This document shows positions 25,206 through 35,250 of a DNA stretch of 64,000 nt, one piece after another. The notes beneath the pieces are model-generated. The model had not been told where the DNA came from, ran no database searches, and was given only the letters and a program-made list of their open reading frames with translations. Each line of letters begins with the position of its first letter. Position 1 is the first letter of the stretch. Location of the stretch: the NCBI GenBank assembly GCA_013003715.1, contig JABDIN010000030.1:41894-105893 (forward strand), in the 5' to 3' direction. Origin of the DNA: Desulfobacteraceae bacterium. GTDB lineage: Bacteria > Desulfobacterota > Desulfobacteria > Desulfobacterales > Desulfosarcinaceae. A program made the position numbers and the translations under genes.

Positions 25206-26546
25206 TTAACGCGCCCTGAGAAAACCAGGAATATGGGCGGCTTCTCTCGGCCCCACCGTAATGGCCCAGCCCGGCAGCTCTTCTTCAACATCGCCGGCGA
25301 TGGCGGCGGCGTATCCGGGAATGATGATCTCCTGATGCTTTACCTTGTCCATGATGCCGCATTTTTTAACGAATGTCCCCACGTCATCACCGGCGAACTT
25401 TCCGGCCGCCCATGCGGTCAATACGGAAAGTCCCTCGGAATCCTTGATCAGGAGCCAGGTCGGAACCTTGCTGCCTTCAATTTCACCGGAAACGATAAAA
25501 TAGGTCAATGCGAAGTTCGTGGTCACCAGGATAGGTGAATTCTCATCCGGATTGTTGACCTCGTAAATACCTTCGGTCACAGTCATGGGACGTTGCGGAT
25601 CGGTGAAAATATTCAATCGCTCCAGCAGCAAGGGGAAGAGGTTTTCCCCTGCAAAATCGGACATCACGGCAATGCTGCCGTATTTGGCGATGTGCATACC
25701 CGCAATCAGGGTTTCCATATCAAGATTGGAGGCCATTTCGCACGGGAAGGTGATGGTGGGGAAACCGATGGCCCGGTTGCTGTCTTTCAGTGCCGAACGG
25801 CGCATGGCGATCAGGTCGTCGTTGGACTGTTTCACTTCCCTTGATCCCGGATCCAGGACCAGATCTTTCAGTCCCATGCCCATGAGTTTGTCGGTCATGG
25901 CCGGCAGTGCTTCGACGGAGTCCGCCTTGACCGCCAGCGGCAGGTCATTTTCCTTGGCAAGGGTGCCAAAGTCATCGATGTTATCTCCGGTAGCGGCATA
26001 CATCAACGGGCGTTTGAAGTTACAGGCGTCGATGCCGGCTTTCATGACATCGGCATCTTCGGTCATGAGAATCAGGTTAAACTCGCTGGTTTCGGCGATT
26101 TGTTTGGCCACGGCGGCGAAGGCGTCCTTGCCGCCCCCGCTGTCTTTAACGGCCACCAGCTCCGGGCGCAGATTGAGCCCGACACGTTCATACTGAAAGG
26201 CATTCCAAGCCTTGAGTTTGGTTTCAAGCGCACCCTTATCGATATCGGAACCGACCCTGGCAGCCAGAACAGTAGGGTTGAAAAATGTTTTTTCATGACG
26301 ATACTGGACCGTTTCCCCGCCGACGGTGGCTTTTCGAACACCGTTTCCAAGAACAACCGGACGAATGGGGGGTGCGGATGCTTCGGAAAGTTTCTCCCGG
26401 GCCTCATCGGAAACATACGGGCAACTGTCCAGTTCGGCTTTGCCGGATGCCAGGTTCATCGCAAAAGCAAGACAGGTGGGCACGCCACATTCCTTGCAAT
26501 TGGTTTTCGGCAGTAATTTGAATATCTGAATACCGGTTAATGCCAT
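25206..26546 (-). CDS. acsC: Corrinoid/iron-sulfur protein large subunit
   Basis: 446 residues. The N-terminal [4Fe-4S] domain, CKECGVPTCLAFAMNLASG with a fourth cysteine in DSCPY, feeds electrons for reductive activation of the cobalt. The middle is a TIM barrel, and the C-terminal corrinoid-binding part contains TTNFALTYFIVSGEIE. With AcsD it carries the methyl group between AcsE and acetyl-CoA synthase. An AAGGAG site precedes the ATG. Confidence 0.95.
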   Translation of the reverse strand: MALTGIQIFKLLPKTNCKECGVPTCLAFAMNLASGKAELDSCPYVSDEAREKLSEASAPPIRPVVLGNGVRKATVGGETVQYRHEKTFFNPTVLAARVGSDIDKGALETKLKAWNAFQYERVGLNLRPELVAVKDSGGGKDAFAAVAKQIAETSEFNLILMTEDADVMKAGIDACNFKRPLMYAATGDNIDDFGTLAKENDLPLAVKADSVEALPAMTDKLMGMGLKDLVLDPGSREVKQSNDDLIAMRRSALKDSNRAIGFPTITFPCEMASNLDMETLIAGMHIAKYGSIAVMSDFAGENLFPLLLERLNIFTDPQRPMTVTEGIYEVNNPDENSPILVTTNFALTYFIVSGEIEGSKVPTWLLIKDSEGLSVLTAWAAGKFAGDDVGTFVKKCGIMDKVKHQEIIIPGYAAAIAGDVEEELPGWAITVGPREAAHIPGFLRAR

Positions 26547-26690
26547 TTTTTTCTCCTTGTATAATTAAGAGCAAGAGGATCGGATGATTTCAACTCGATC
26601 GTCATCAAATCGTATGCTTCTTTTTTTAGTCAGCCTTGCGGTGGTTGCAAACCGACGGCACACAACCACCGCAACACAATGTTCAACCGA

Positions 26691-28904
26691 TTATCCGATC
26701 AGCGATTCCATGGAGAGCGCCGGATGTCCCTTCTCCTGGAGGAAAGGCAGGATCTCGTCTTCCGTGGTGCCAACGGTTTCATCGGCGATCATGTCGTACA
26801 AGTTCGGAACGCCCATTGCCGCGCCGCGTTTGTCGATCCGCTCCTTGATCTCTTCCTTCAATTGCTTGGGCATCCATACCATTCTCAAAAGTCCGCCGTC
26901 ACCCATGATGAACTTGCCCTGGGTGATATTGAACTTGGAATGACCCACGAATCCCGGTGAAGAGGCTCCGCCACCCATAACACCGGCAAGGGTGGTGAAC
27001 TTCATACCGCAGGGTGTTTCACCGGCATATTCACGGTTCACGGTCATCACACCGTTGCAGGAGGGCAGCATGGCCGCGATACATTCACAGCAGCCGCAGG
27101 TGGTCATCGGCTCGGTTACCATTGAATAGAAGTTATACTGACTGATGGCGCCCCTTGAAGCTTTGTGAATGAAATCATTGACACCCTTCCACATACCCAT
27201 TTTCGCATCAAGGCACTCGCCCTTTTCGATGGGTTGGTTGGGACCGGTGGGATTGATTTCAAAAGAAGCCTTGCAATCCATCCAGTTGTAAGCACCGCAC
27301 AAGCCGGTACGTTCCGGACTGACGGTACAGACATGGTTGGGTGCAAAGGACTGGCACAGGGTACATGAGTAATAGATCTCCACGTCCTCATCTGTCATCT
27401 TTTCCACGCGTTCATCCCGATGTTTATAGGCGGCACGTGCGGTCTTGGTGAGTTTATCCACGTCTTTTTTATTCGTGTACAGGGTAACCTGAACCTTGTC
27501 GAGAATTTTGCCGAAATCCTGGTGGAATTTGGCGTGAAGCACCACACCGAGATCTTTCAGGGTAAATCCTTTTTCAACGGCGGCCTTGCTCACACGAACC
27601 CAGGCGATATCCCTTTGTCCGATATGCATCACACCCTGGATATAGTTGATCAAATGGTGTGTCTGGCGTTCGAGGATCGGCTCGAAGTCTGCCTGGAACT
27701 CACGGCCGGCGACCTGGGCAAAAATACCCAGATAAAAGGTATCACCTTCTTTCATATCGGCCATATCAGGTCCGATAACCTCAACCTTGCCGTCTTCGAT
27801 CTCGTTCATTTCCGCCATGCGCAGGAACTCGGTGCATTGGGTTTTCCCGCCGCCGGATTGGCAATACAGATCCGCACCGCGCACACGCTCGCCTTCATAG
27901 GCCGGTCCGAATGCACAGGGTATCTCAATTTCGCTGACCGTGGTCTTCAGACCGCGGACTTCAACGGATCTTTGTACCATCTGCTCATGGGCGACGTTGG
28001 CCACCACATGCTCGTAAGTGCAGATACCGGTGGGCAGAATTTCCGGGATGTCCGTATCCGCCAGCGTGGGGAAGCCCCAGTTTACACAACCGGCTGCTGC
28101 CGCGGCCCATTCGGCATTTACATCTCCCAGGGCGTTGACAAAGGCGAATATCCTGTCCTTATTATAAAGCAGCATTTTTTTATGATCGCCGGGTTGTATA
28201 CCACCGAAGGCCATGGCGGCGCGATTGGCAAATCCCAGGGCGAAAATAGCCGATGAAATATCCGGGCCGAACGGCACGATACGGGTATTCCAGCCGACCT
28301 GAACATCGGCTTCGATCAATTGTTCAATCACGGTGGTGCCGTTCTGGTTGGCGGCACAGAATATATAGAGACTTCGTCTCTGGTATTCTTCCACAATGAG
28401 TTTCGCGGTTTCCGGATCCGGCGCGGAACCCACGATGGCGGCAAAACCCGGCGCGGAGCCGTCGACAAATTCAACCCCTCTTTTTCTGAAAACAGTGTCG
28501 TCTGCTGCACCCAGCCATATCTTCCCGGATTCCAGGTCCGGTTCTTCGGAATGCAGATAAAAATCCGGATCGTTCAGATACCGCAGGGCTTCTTCAATTT
28601 CAAAAGCCACCAGGGCTGCCATACCGGCATCCAACAGGGGACCGAGATAGGGCAGATGGTTGGAACCCTTCACATGCGGCGGCAGTAAACCGCGGGCAAA
28701 ATCCAGGGGCTTTTTTATATCTTCCAGGGTTTCCACCTTGAGGCCCAACAAAGAATAAATTACCGGCAGGAAATAAGCGGTGTTGGGAAATCCGACCTTG
28801 GTGTCTGCATTGTAGGTTTCGAGTGCCCTTTTATACTGACCTTCTACTTTCGAGACGATATTATAACCACCTTGAATGGCGGCAAAAGCGACTAATCTAC
28901 TCAT
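26691..28904 (-). CDS. acsB: Acetyl-CoA synthase (CODH/ACS alpha subunit)
   Basis: 737 residues. It condenses CO, a methyl group and CoA to acetyl-CoA at the Ni-Ni-[4Fe-4S] A cluster. The A-cluster ligands appear as CTLCQSFAPNHVC (about residues 506-518), GLCGAYNW and TTCGCCECIA (about 595-602), in the same places as in the Moorella enzyme. The N-terminal CODH-interaction and Rossmann domains are complete. The length is normal. A 144-nt gap separates it from acsC; it holds a short GTGGTTG/CAACCAC hairpin. Confidence 0.96.
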   Translation of the reverse strand: MSRLVAFAAIQGGYNIVSKVEGQYKRALETYNADTKVGFPNTAYFLPVIYSLLGLKVETLEDIKKPLDFARGLLPPHVKGSNHLPYLGPLLDAGMAALVAFEIEEALRYLNDPDFYLHSEEPDLESGKIWLGAADDTVFRKRGVEFVDGSAPGFAAIVGSAPDPETAKLIVEEYQRRSLYIFCAANQNGTTVIEQLIEADVQVGWNTRIVPFGPDISSAIFALGFANRAAMAFGGIQPGDHKKMLLYNKDRIFAFVNALGDVNAEWAAAAAGCVNWGFPTLADTDIPEILPTGICTYEHVVANVAHEQMVQRSVEVRGLKTTVSEIEIPCAFGPAYEGERVRGADLYCQSGGGKTQCTEFLRMAEMNEIEDGKVEVIGPDMADMKEGDTFYLGIFAQVAGREFQADFEPILERQTHHLINYIQGVMHIGQRDIAWVRVSKAAVEKGFTLKDLGVVLHAKFHQDFGKILDKVQVTLYTNKKDVDKLTKTARAAYKHRDERVEKMTDEDVEIYYSCTLCQSFAPNHVCTVSPERTGLCGAYNWMDCKASFEINPTGPNQPIEKGECLDAKMGMWKGVNDFIHKASRGAISQYNFYSMVTEPMTTCGCCECIAAMLPSCNGVMTVNREYAGETPCGMKFTTLAGVMGGGASSPGFVGHSKFNITQGKFIMGDGGLLRMVWMPKQLKEEIKERIDKRGAAMGVPNLYDMIADETVGTTEDEILPFLQEKGHPALSMESLIG

Positions 28905-28946
28905 GAATTCCTCCTTCGCTGAGGATTTAAGTTGTAAATTTAAAAA

Positions 28947-30977
28947 TTAAGCTTCCAATGCCTGGCGATCCGCCATATCCATAAGAACACGCTCCCTGGC
29001 CTTGTCGATGCCGAGTTCCTTGCGTTTCTTGTCGATGTGGGCGATCATCAATTGCGCATGCTTGATCGGATCCGCTTCGAGGTCCCATTTCCCACCGTAA
29101 AGGTTTTCCACTTCATTGGACAGGTAGTCATGGAAGACCGGCGCACCGCTGGTGGGCAGGTGCAGGCCGAAGACCGTATAGACGCCTGAGCTGACAAAAT
29201 ACTGGCCGATGCTGATGGCCTTTTCACTCATCCATTCAGGTGCGCTACCGGCTGCCGGAAGGTCACAGATGTCCTTGCCCAATCCGCCGGCTTTTACAAC
29301 TTCGGTGGCGGCCAGCAGGATGCGGCTGTTGTCCACACAGGAACCCAGATGAAGTACCGGGGGAATACCAACTGTCTCACACACTTCTTTCAGACCCGGT
29401 CCGCAATAGACACCGGCGGATTCCGGGGTGAGAAGCCCTTCCATGGCGCAGGCGATCCCGTTACAACCGGTGGTCAATACGATGACATCGTTCTTGATCA
29501 ACTCTTTGACCACTTGAATGTGGGCCTCGTTGTGACGGGTACGGGCATTGTTGCAACCCACCACACCGGCGATACCGCGGATACGGCCGTTGATGATGTT
29601 GTCGTTCAAGGTGAAATAGGTGCCGCGAAAGGTGCCACCCAGATGATACTCAATGGACTCGACCCCAAAACCGCCGATGGCGGATGCCTTATGCTGGGGA
29701 ATCATTACCTCGGAACCGCGGTTTTTAAAGTTGTCGATGGCCATGCGCACGATTTTTTCAGCGTCTTCCAGGGCATGATGCTCATCGAATTCGATGTGAA
29801 TTACGTTGTCCTGCTCCATCTTGGCGATGGGATGGGTTGTAATCAATTTGGTGTGAAAGCACTTGGCAACATTGGCCAGGTTCTGGAAAACACACTGGAT
29901 ATCCACCACCATGGCATCGCAGGCACCGGTGATAATGGCCAGTTCCTGTTGCAGGTAAGTGCCGGCCTGGGGTACGCCGTGGCGCTGAAAAATCTCGTTG
30001 GCCGTGCAGCAGATGCCGCCCAGTTGGATGCCCTTGGCGCCCTTTGATTGGGCATATTCAATCATTTCGGGTTTCTGGGACATAGCCACGATCATTTCCG
30101 AGAGTACCGGTTCATGGCCGTGAACGATGATATTGACATGATCCTGCTTCATGACACCAAGGTTGGCTTCAGCTTGAAGGGGATAGGGTGTACCGAACAG
30201 GATATCCTGAAGATCGGTGGCCAGCATGGATCCACCCCAGCCATCCGCCAGCGAGGCGCGGGTACACTGTTTGACGATATTTTTATAGTCCTGGTCCACG
30301 CCCATATGGGTTCGATGCATGATCTCAACGATTTCACGATCGATATTGCGTGGTTTGACCCCGGCCTTGCTCCATTTATCATACAGCGGTTGGGGGGCCC
30401 GTTTCAGGTAAACCAGTTCACCCTCGGCCTTGCCCCATTCATTCAGGGCGATTTTGCCCACTTCCAGAGCAATCTCATCGACATCACGGTCCTGGATATT
30501 ACCATCGACATCCACTGTGGTTTCCACACCCAAAGCCTTGGCCACCGACTTTAACTTGGCCACGTCTTTGATTTTATAAGCATCGCTCTCTTTACGGGCT
30601 GCCGACATGAACACTTCGGCCACACAGCGCCCGTGGTCGGAGTGGGCTGCGGCGCCGGCTGCCACCATACGGGCAAAATTGCGTGCGGCAATGGTATTTG
30701 CGGTGGCGCCACATAGTCCCTTTCGGGTGTCTTCACCTTCAATTCCCCCTTTGGGAAGGGGCAGGCGACAAGGGCCCATGGCACAATTCTTACAACAAAT
30801 GCCCTGAATACCAATATTGCATGGTTTCATTTGGGCGGCACGGTCAAAAACCGTATCGATGCCCAGCTCCTGGGCTCGTTTGATCATTTCCTGGGTAGCT
30901 GGATCAATGGATGAAGCAATGGGATCCGCCAGTTTGGGCGCCTTTACGGCTGCTTTTACTATTTTTTCTTCTGCCAT
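28947..30977 (-). CDS. cooS: Anaerobic carbon monoxide dehydrogenase catalytic subunit
   Basis: 676 residues (AcsA/CooS). It interconverts CO2 and CO at the Ni-Fe-S C cluster and passes CO to AcsB. The N-terminal cluster motifs are CNIGIQGICCKNCAMGPCRL and GLCGA. C-cluster ligands occur in GGICCTANE, GVVGCNNAR, TTGCNG and LHLGSCVDNSR. GAGGAACC precedes the ATG, and the gap to acsB is 42 nt. No cooC nickel-insertion gene is in the window. Confidence 0.96.
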   Translation of the reverse strand: MAEEKIVKAAVKAPKLADPIASSIDPATQEMIKRAQELGIDTVFDRAAQMKPCNIGIQGICCKNCAMGPCRLPLPKGGIEGEDTRKGLCGATANTIAARNFARMVAAGAAAHSDHGRCVAEVFMSAARKESDAYKIKDVAKLKSVAKALGVETTVDVDGNIQDRDVDEIALEVGKIALNEWGKAEGELVYLKRAPQPLYDKWSKAGVKPRNIDREIVEIMHRTHMGVDQDYKNIVKQCTRASLADGWGGSMLATDLQDILFGTPYPLQAEANLGVMKQDHVNIIVHGHEPVLSEMIVAMSQKPEMIEYAQSKGAKGIQLGGICCTANEIFQRHGVPQAGTYLQQELAIITGACDAMVVDIQCVFQNLANVAKCFHTKLITTHPIAKMEQDNVIHIEFDEHHALEDAEKIVRMAIDNFKNRGSEVMIPQHKASAIGGFGVESIEYHLGGTFRGTYFTLNDNIINGRIRGIAGVVGCNNARTRHNEAHIQVVKELIKNDVIVLTTGCNGIACAMEGLLTPESAGVYCGPGLKEVCETVGIPPVLHLGSCVDNSRILLAATEVVKAGGLGKDICDLPAAGSAPEWMSEKAISIGQYFVSSGVYTVFGLHLPTSGAPVFHDYLSNEVENLYGGKWDLEADPIKHAQLMIAHIDKKRKELGIDKARERVLMDMADRQALEA

Positions 30978-31065
30978 CAGAGGTTCCTCCTCGATTTTCG
31001 TTGGTATGGCAATTTGTATTATAAAATAAACTGAAATATCACACAGATCACGATCATCGACCGTA

Positions 31066-32634
31066 TCAGGCCACTCGTCGATGAATTCGATTCAACAGAT
31101 CCAGCATCTTTTCAAGATCCGATTTCTGTTCTGCGGCCGGGGTCAAAGTGACATCAGTATCCTCTACGGTTTCCCGCTTGGCCATTAACGCTTCTCTTTC
31201 AGCCGCACGCTTTTCTCTCAAGGCCTGTTCTTCGGCATCACGTGCTTTGACGGCTTTGGCATCCGCATCGGCTTTGGCCTTGGCTTCTGCCTCCGCTTTG
31301 GCTTTTTCATCGGCTTCCGCCTTGGCTTTGGCATCCGCCTCCGCTTTGGCCCTGGCTTCTGCATCCGCCTTTGCCTTGGCTTCTGCGTCGGCTTTAGCTT
31401 TGGCATCCGCCTCCGCCTTGGCTTTGGCATCCGCCTCGGGATCTACGGCAGGTGCTGCGGCTTTCGGTTTGGCTTTGGCCGCCGGTTTTGCAGCGGCTTT
31501 TTTCGCCGGTTTGGCGGCGGCTTTTTTCGCCGGGGCCGGCTTTTTCGCCGAAGCAGCCTTTTCCGCCGGAGCAGCCTTTTTGGCCGTCTCTTCTTCGATC
31601 TTCAAATCGGGTTCGGGCGAAAGGGCCAGCAGGTCAATATCCACATCCGCAAGTTGTTTGGTGATGGGCGCAAGGTCCTGCGCGGAACCGCCGTCGGCAA
31701 TCAGATCGATATAGCCTTTCACCAACCGGATGGATTCCGGATGACGCATGATCAGAATATCGGAACCGGCCATCAGGTAGGAAACAGCACCAACGGCCTC
31801 CATGAGGATGCCCCGTTTTTCCGGATCACCGAGGGTCGGTGCTTCATCGACGCCTTGTTTGGCTTCTTTGCACTTCCAGACTTCATTCCCCAGGTTATTG
31901 ATGATCGGCAGTTGAAGTTTGTCATCACCCTGGGCCAAAGCGGCCATGCGGAGCCGTTCCATTACCGAATAGGAATACTCCATGCCGTAACCCAACCCAC
32001 CGGTGGTGGGATCGATGATCACCTTGTCCATGGAAACCCCGAGATTCTCCAGCAGGATATTCACCTGTTTGGCGAGGTTGACATCAATGGGGGAGGAAGA
32101 GATGACCGTGTGGCCGTATCCCATGGCGGCGGCACCGATACCTTTGTGGTTCTTATCCTCGACAGGTCCGATGATCAGGTTTTTACCCTGGCATTCTTCG
32201 GCGATTTGCTTGAGGACGGCTTCGTCTTTCTCTCCATTAGCGGTTCCCCAGATGATCAACGGGACATCAATGGCTCCCAACACCTTCTGGACGATGGCAG
32301 AGGCGTCCGCCGGGCTGGCGTCCTGGCCGTTGGGGTCCGTACTTTTAAGTTGCAGAACGATAAGCTCCGCGCCATATTTTTCAACGCATTTTTTAGCCCA
32401 TGCTGCCGGATCGGATGCCACGTCCTTGAATGGAGCCAGGGCTGCTTCAGGCCATTCATCCGGCTCCATGTCCCAGACTTCCATTGCAATTTTGGGCTTG
32501 TGGGGCATGTCACCTTCAAACTGATAGAACGGATAACATGATTCTCCACCGACAGTGACGGCTTTGTCACCGGACCCTAAAGAAATCTCTTTAATGGCGC
32601 CGGCATAAGCCTCTTTATAGTATTCGAAACCCAA
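31066..32634 (-). CDS. acsD: Corrinoid/iron-sulfur protein small subunit with a long Ala/Lys-rich C-terminal extension
   Basis: About 522 residues. Residues 1-330 form the AcsD TIM barrel (VTVGGESCYPFYQFEG, KVIIDPTTGGLGYGMEYSYS and NNLGNEVWKCKEAK), the partner of AcsC. From about 345 to 480 comes a low-complexity region: first KKAAAKPAKK-type repeats, then an AKAKAEADAKAKADAEAKAK-like heptad-rich run likely to form one long helix. A final segment, KSDLEKMLDLLNRIHRRV, follows. Ordinary AcsD lacks this tail. The start is TTG 32634, 5 nt after AAGGAGG; an ATG at 32682 lies upstream of that site. It is the first gene of the acs operon. Confidence 0.93.
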   Translation of the reverse strand: MGFEYYKEAYAGAIKEISLGSGDKAVTVGGESCYPFYQFEGDMPHKPKIAMEVWDMEPDEWPEAALAPFKDVASDPAAWAKKCVEKYGAELIVLQLKSTDPNGQDASPADASAIVQKVLGAIDVPLIIWGTANGEKDEAVLKQIAEECQGKNLIIGPVEDKNHKGIGAAAMGYGHTVISSSPIDVNLAKQVNILLENLGVSMDKVIIDPTTGGLGYGMEYSYSVMERLRMAALAQGDDKLQLPIINNLGNEVWKCKEAKQGVDEAPTLGDPEKRGILMEAVGAVSYLMAGSDILIMRHPESIRLVKGYIDLIADGGSAQDLAPITKQLADVDIDLLALSPEPDLKIEEETAKKAAPAEKAASAKKPAPAKKAAAKPAKKAAAKPAAKAKPKAAAPAVDPEADAKAKAEADAKAKADAEAKAKADAEARAKAEADAKAKAEADEKAKAEAEAKAKADADAKAVKARDAEEQALREKRAAEREALMAKRETVEDTDVTLTPAAEQKSDLEKMLDLLNRIHRRVA

Positions 32635-33256
32635 TGTTACCTCCTTGTGGATATACCGGTTATGGTTTTTTGTTAATCGCATATCAACAAGTCAACCTGT
32701 TGACGTTACGCATAATAATGCGTTCGCTCACCACAAATCACGAATCAATACCCCCCCTTTCATTTTGTTTTTTTATTCTCTTAAATCGTATGCTTTTCTG
32801 CTGCGGCAGTTTAACCACTAATGGATTACAGACGACGAACAAACAACTCGGATACCCGGTAAATAGCTGGAAGGATTGAAAATGCAAACCGGTATAGTGC
32901 AAGGTACGTCCCATCATGAATACTGCGTCCTCGGTTGTTTGACATTCAGGGTTGATCGTCGTGATAAGGAATAAAATCCGGCTCTTTGATAGCCGGTAGA
33001 AGCCCTTTCCAGACCAATGGTACTACATATAGAGGGTCTTATTTTTTGTCAATAGAGTAGTCGGATTGAATTACAATTTGAAACTAAATTCGATTCATTG
33101 AAGATAGTTCAAAAAATTTGGGGGGTTAAGTGGCTAAATTACAAACGATACGAAGCGAATACCAGCGGTACCCGCAGAAGGTGTACAACGAGCCGGCCAT
33201 GTGGGGGCCATGAATTTGATACAGCCCGATTTAATGGGAAACATGGTGGCCGACGT
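32635..33256. other. Intergenic region upstream of the acs operon, 620 nt
   Basis: The gap between acsD and the CoA-transferase gene, both on the minus strand. It contains the acsD ribosome site and two close palindromes at 32691-32723. A plus-strand TTGACA-17-TGATAA pair at 32939-32967 has no gene to serve. No convincing coding frame was found. Confidence 0.55.
32691..32723 (-). promoter_or_regulatory. Two adjacent palindromes, candidate operators of the acs operon
   Basis: GTCAAC-CT-GTTGAC (32691-32704) is a perfect 6-2-6 inverted repeat. ACGCAT-AATA-ATGCGT (32708-32723) is a perfect 6-4-6 inverted repeat. They lie 57-90 nt before the acsD start, where a promoter would be expected. The binding protein is unknown. 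Confidence 0.4.
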
Positions 33257-35134
33257 TCACGGTTTGAGTTCATCAAATCTGCAGCTCAACACAAGCATAT
33301 CGTTTTCCGGCACCGTCTTGATCTTGAACGGCAATGCCTTGAACAACCGGACCATGCCGATGTTTTGCGGGGAGGTGTATGCCAGGAAACCGGCTATCCC
33401 GTTCCCGCGGGCAGCCTCACACAATTTTCGCTGGATGATCCTGGCCAGGCCTTTTCCTTGCCAGTCCTTACTCACGGAGTAAGCGACTTCGGCCATATTG
33501 GTATCCGGATCCAACTGATACTCACCCACAGCGATGACCTTGCCAAAACCGAATTCCCCAACCACGGCAACCACTGTCAGCGATTTTATATAGTCGACCT
33601 GCGAGACATCATTGACTTCGGTATGCACAAAACTGGTTTTTTCGTGAAAAAACCGTGCAATCACATCTTCCTTGTCCAGATTGTAGAAATGCTCCTGGAT
33701 GCGACGCTCATCCACCGGTTTGGCCGGACGGACAATCACGGTGTCATTGGCGAAGGTCACGCTTTCTTCCAGGCCTGCGGGGTAAACGGCCTGTATGGTG
33801 CTTTTTAATGTGCGCTCGCGACCGATTAAAGCGTTTTCCCTGGCGTAATGAAACAGTTCATCACGATGATCCGGATGGGCGATGCTGATCAGGGCCATGG
33901 CCCTTTCCTGAAGACTTTTCCCGAACAGATTCACCACGCCGTACTCGGTAACCACATAATGCACATCCCCCCTCGGGACGACCACGGCCATATCGTCGAG
34001 GATTGGAACGATACGGCTCTTTTTACCCTTCATGGCCGTTGAAGGAAGCATGAGGAACGATTTCCCTCCTTCGGAATGAGCGGCGCCGCGGATAAAATCC
34101 ATCATCCCGGTGACCCCGGAAAAATGATTGAACGGGAGCGCATCTGCGGCCACTTGGCCGGTCAGATCCATGGCCATGGCCACATTCAAAGAGGTCATGC
34201 GATTATGCCGGGAGATGACCGACGGATCGTTCACATAATCGGACGGATGAAATTCAAGGGCGGGATTGTCATTTATGAATTCGTACAGATTGTCCGATCC
34301 GACGGCTGTGCTGGCGACTATTTTTCCGTCATTCAAGCCTTTTTTGCGATTGGTGATCACACCGGTGGAATAAAGATCCATGATATCATCGGTCAGATAC
34401 TGGGTGTGAACTCCCAAATCGTTTTTATCGGACAGGGCCAGCAGGGTAGCCTGCGGCGTTGTCCCCGGGCTGATCTGAATCGTCGACCCGTCGTCGACGA
34501 GCCGGGCGATGAGTTTGCCGATTTTTTTGGCCGCCTCGGATTCCGGAGAGCCCCCCACCGTTACCAAGGGTTCTTCATGTTCAACGATAAGATCGACATC
34601 ATTCACGTGGATAAAGCTCTGTCCAAGCACCCGCGGCATTTTCGGATTGGCCTGGGCGATCACCAGATCCGCGGATAGAGCGGCTGACAGGCAGATATCC
34701 ACGGAAACGCCGAGGCTCATCCAGCCGAAATCATCGGGTGGGGTGACCTGTATGAGGGCGACATGAATGGGCATCAACCGGCTTTTGAACAGGCGGGGAA
34801 CTGCCGAGAGGTTTATCGGTGTGATAAACCGGGCATTTCGGGCAAGACTTCTCGGCTTGGCGGACCCCAGATAAAAATGACGGATATTCAGGCTTTGCCC
34901 TTTGGTTTTATTGGCGATCAGGGTGAGCGGCGTGCTCTCCAGGGCCATGAGCCTGACGACCTCAAGATCCGTCAGACCGGAGGAGGCTTCCGCCAATTGT
35001 CTCACGAGATGCTGAGGTTCCCCGCAGGATGATCCGATAAATATCCGCTGCCCCGGCCGAATTCGACTAATGGCCTCTTTAACGGTGCATTTTTTCTCTA
35101 CGTAATTGTCGGCCCAATAGGTTGACCCTACCAT
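33257..35134 (-). CDS. Acetyl-CoA hydrolase/CoA-transferase fused to a GNAT acetyltransferase domain
   Basis: 625 residues. Residues 1 to about 440 match the acetyl-CoA hydrolase / 4-hydroxybutyrate CoA-transferase family: GQRIFIGSSCGEPQHL, FSGVTGMMDFIRGA and VVTEYGVVNLFGKS, whose Glu is the expected catalytic carboxylate. From about 450 a GNAT domain follows, with VGEYQLDPDTNMAEVAY and SKDWQGKGLARIIQRKL (acetyl-CoA loop QGKGLA). This two-domain layout recurs in anaerobic proteobacteria. The acyl substrate is not evident from the sequence, and the GNAT half may acetylate a protein. An MFS transporter gene lies upstream on the same strand. Confidence 0.9.
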   Translation of the reverse strand: MVGSTYWADNYVEKKCTVKEAISRIRPGQRIFIGSSCGEPQHLVRQLAEASSGLTDLEVVRLMALESTPLTLIANKTKGQSLNIRHFYLGSAKPRSLARNARFITPINLSAVPRLFKSRLMPIHVALIQVTPPDDFGWMSLGVSVDICLSAALSADLVIAQANPKMPRVLGQSFIHVNDVDLIVEHEEPLVTVGGSPESEAAKKIGKLIARLVDDGSTIQISPGTTPQATLLALSDKNDLGVHTQYLTDDIMDLYSTGVITNRKKGLNDGKIVASTAVGSDNLYEFINDNPALEFHPSDYVNDPSVISRHNRMTSLNVAMAMDLTGQVAADALPFNHFSGVTGMMDFIRGAAHSEGGKSFLMLPSTAMKGKKSRIVPILDDMAVVVPRGDVHYVVTEYGVVNLFGKSLQERAMALISIAHPDHRDELFHYARENALIGRERTLKSTIQAVYPAGLEESVTFANDTVIVRPAKPVDERRIQEHFYNLDKEDVIARFFHEKTSFVHTEVNDVSQVDYIKSLTVVAVVGEFGFGKVIAVGEYQLDPDTNMAEVAYSVSKDWQGKGLARIIQRKLCEAARGNGIAGFLAYTSPQNIGMVRLFKALPFKIKTVPENDMLVLSCRFDELKP

Positions 35135-35250
35135 GCTGTATCTCCGGTGACACGTTTTCTAAAAATTATTAAACCAAGTAAAACGATACCCCTTCAACCG
35201 ATACATATCAACACTTTCCGACTTGTTTTTAGGAATGCGGTCGCCAAGTA

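Noticed and set aside
27420..28256. A 278-codon open frame opposite acsB
   Set aside because: Full overlap with the well-supported acsB, no start signal.
31200..31600. Low-complexity DNA looking like a tandem repeat or a plus-strand gene
   Set aside because: It is the coding sequence of the Ala/Lys-rich tail of acsD; the plus-strand frame is its antisense image.
32939..32967. Strong plus-strand promoter-like pair TTGACA-17-TGATAA
   Set aside because: No gene lies downstream on that strand; a small RNA cannot be excluded, but nothing else supports it.
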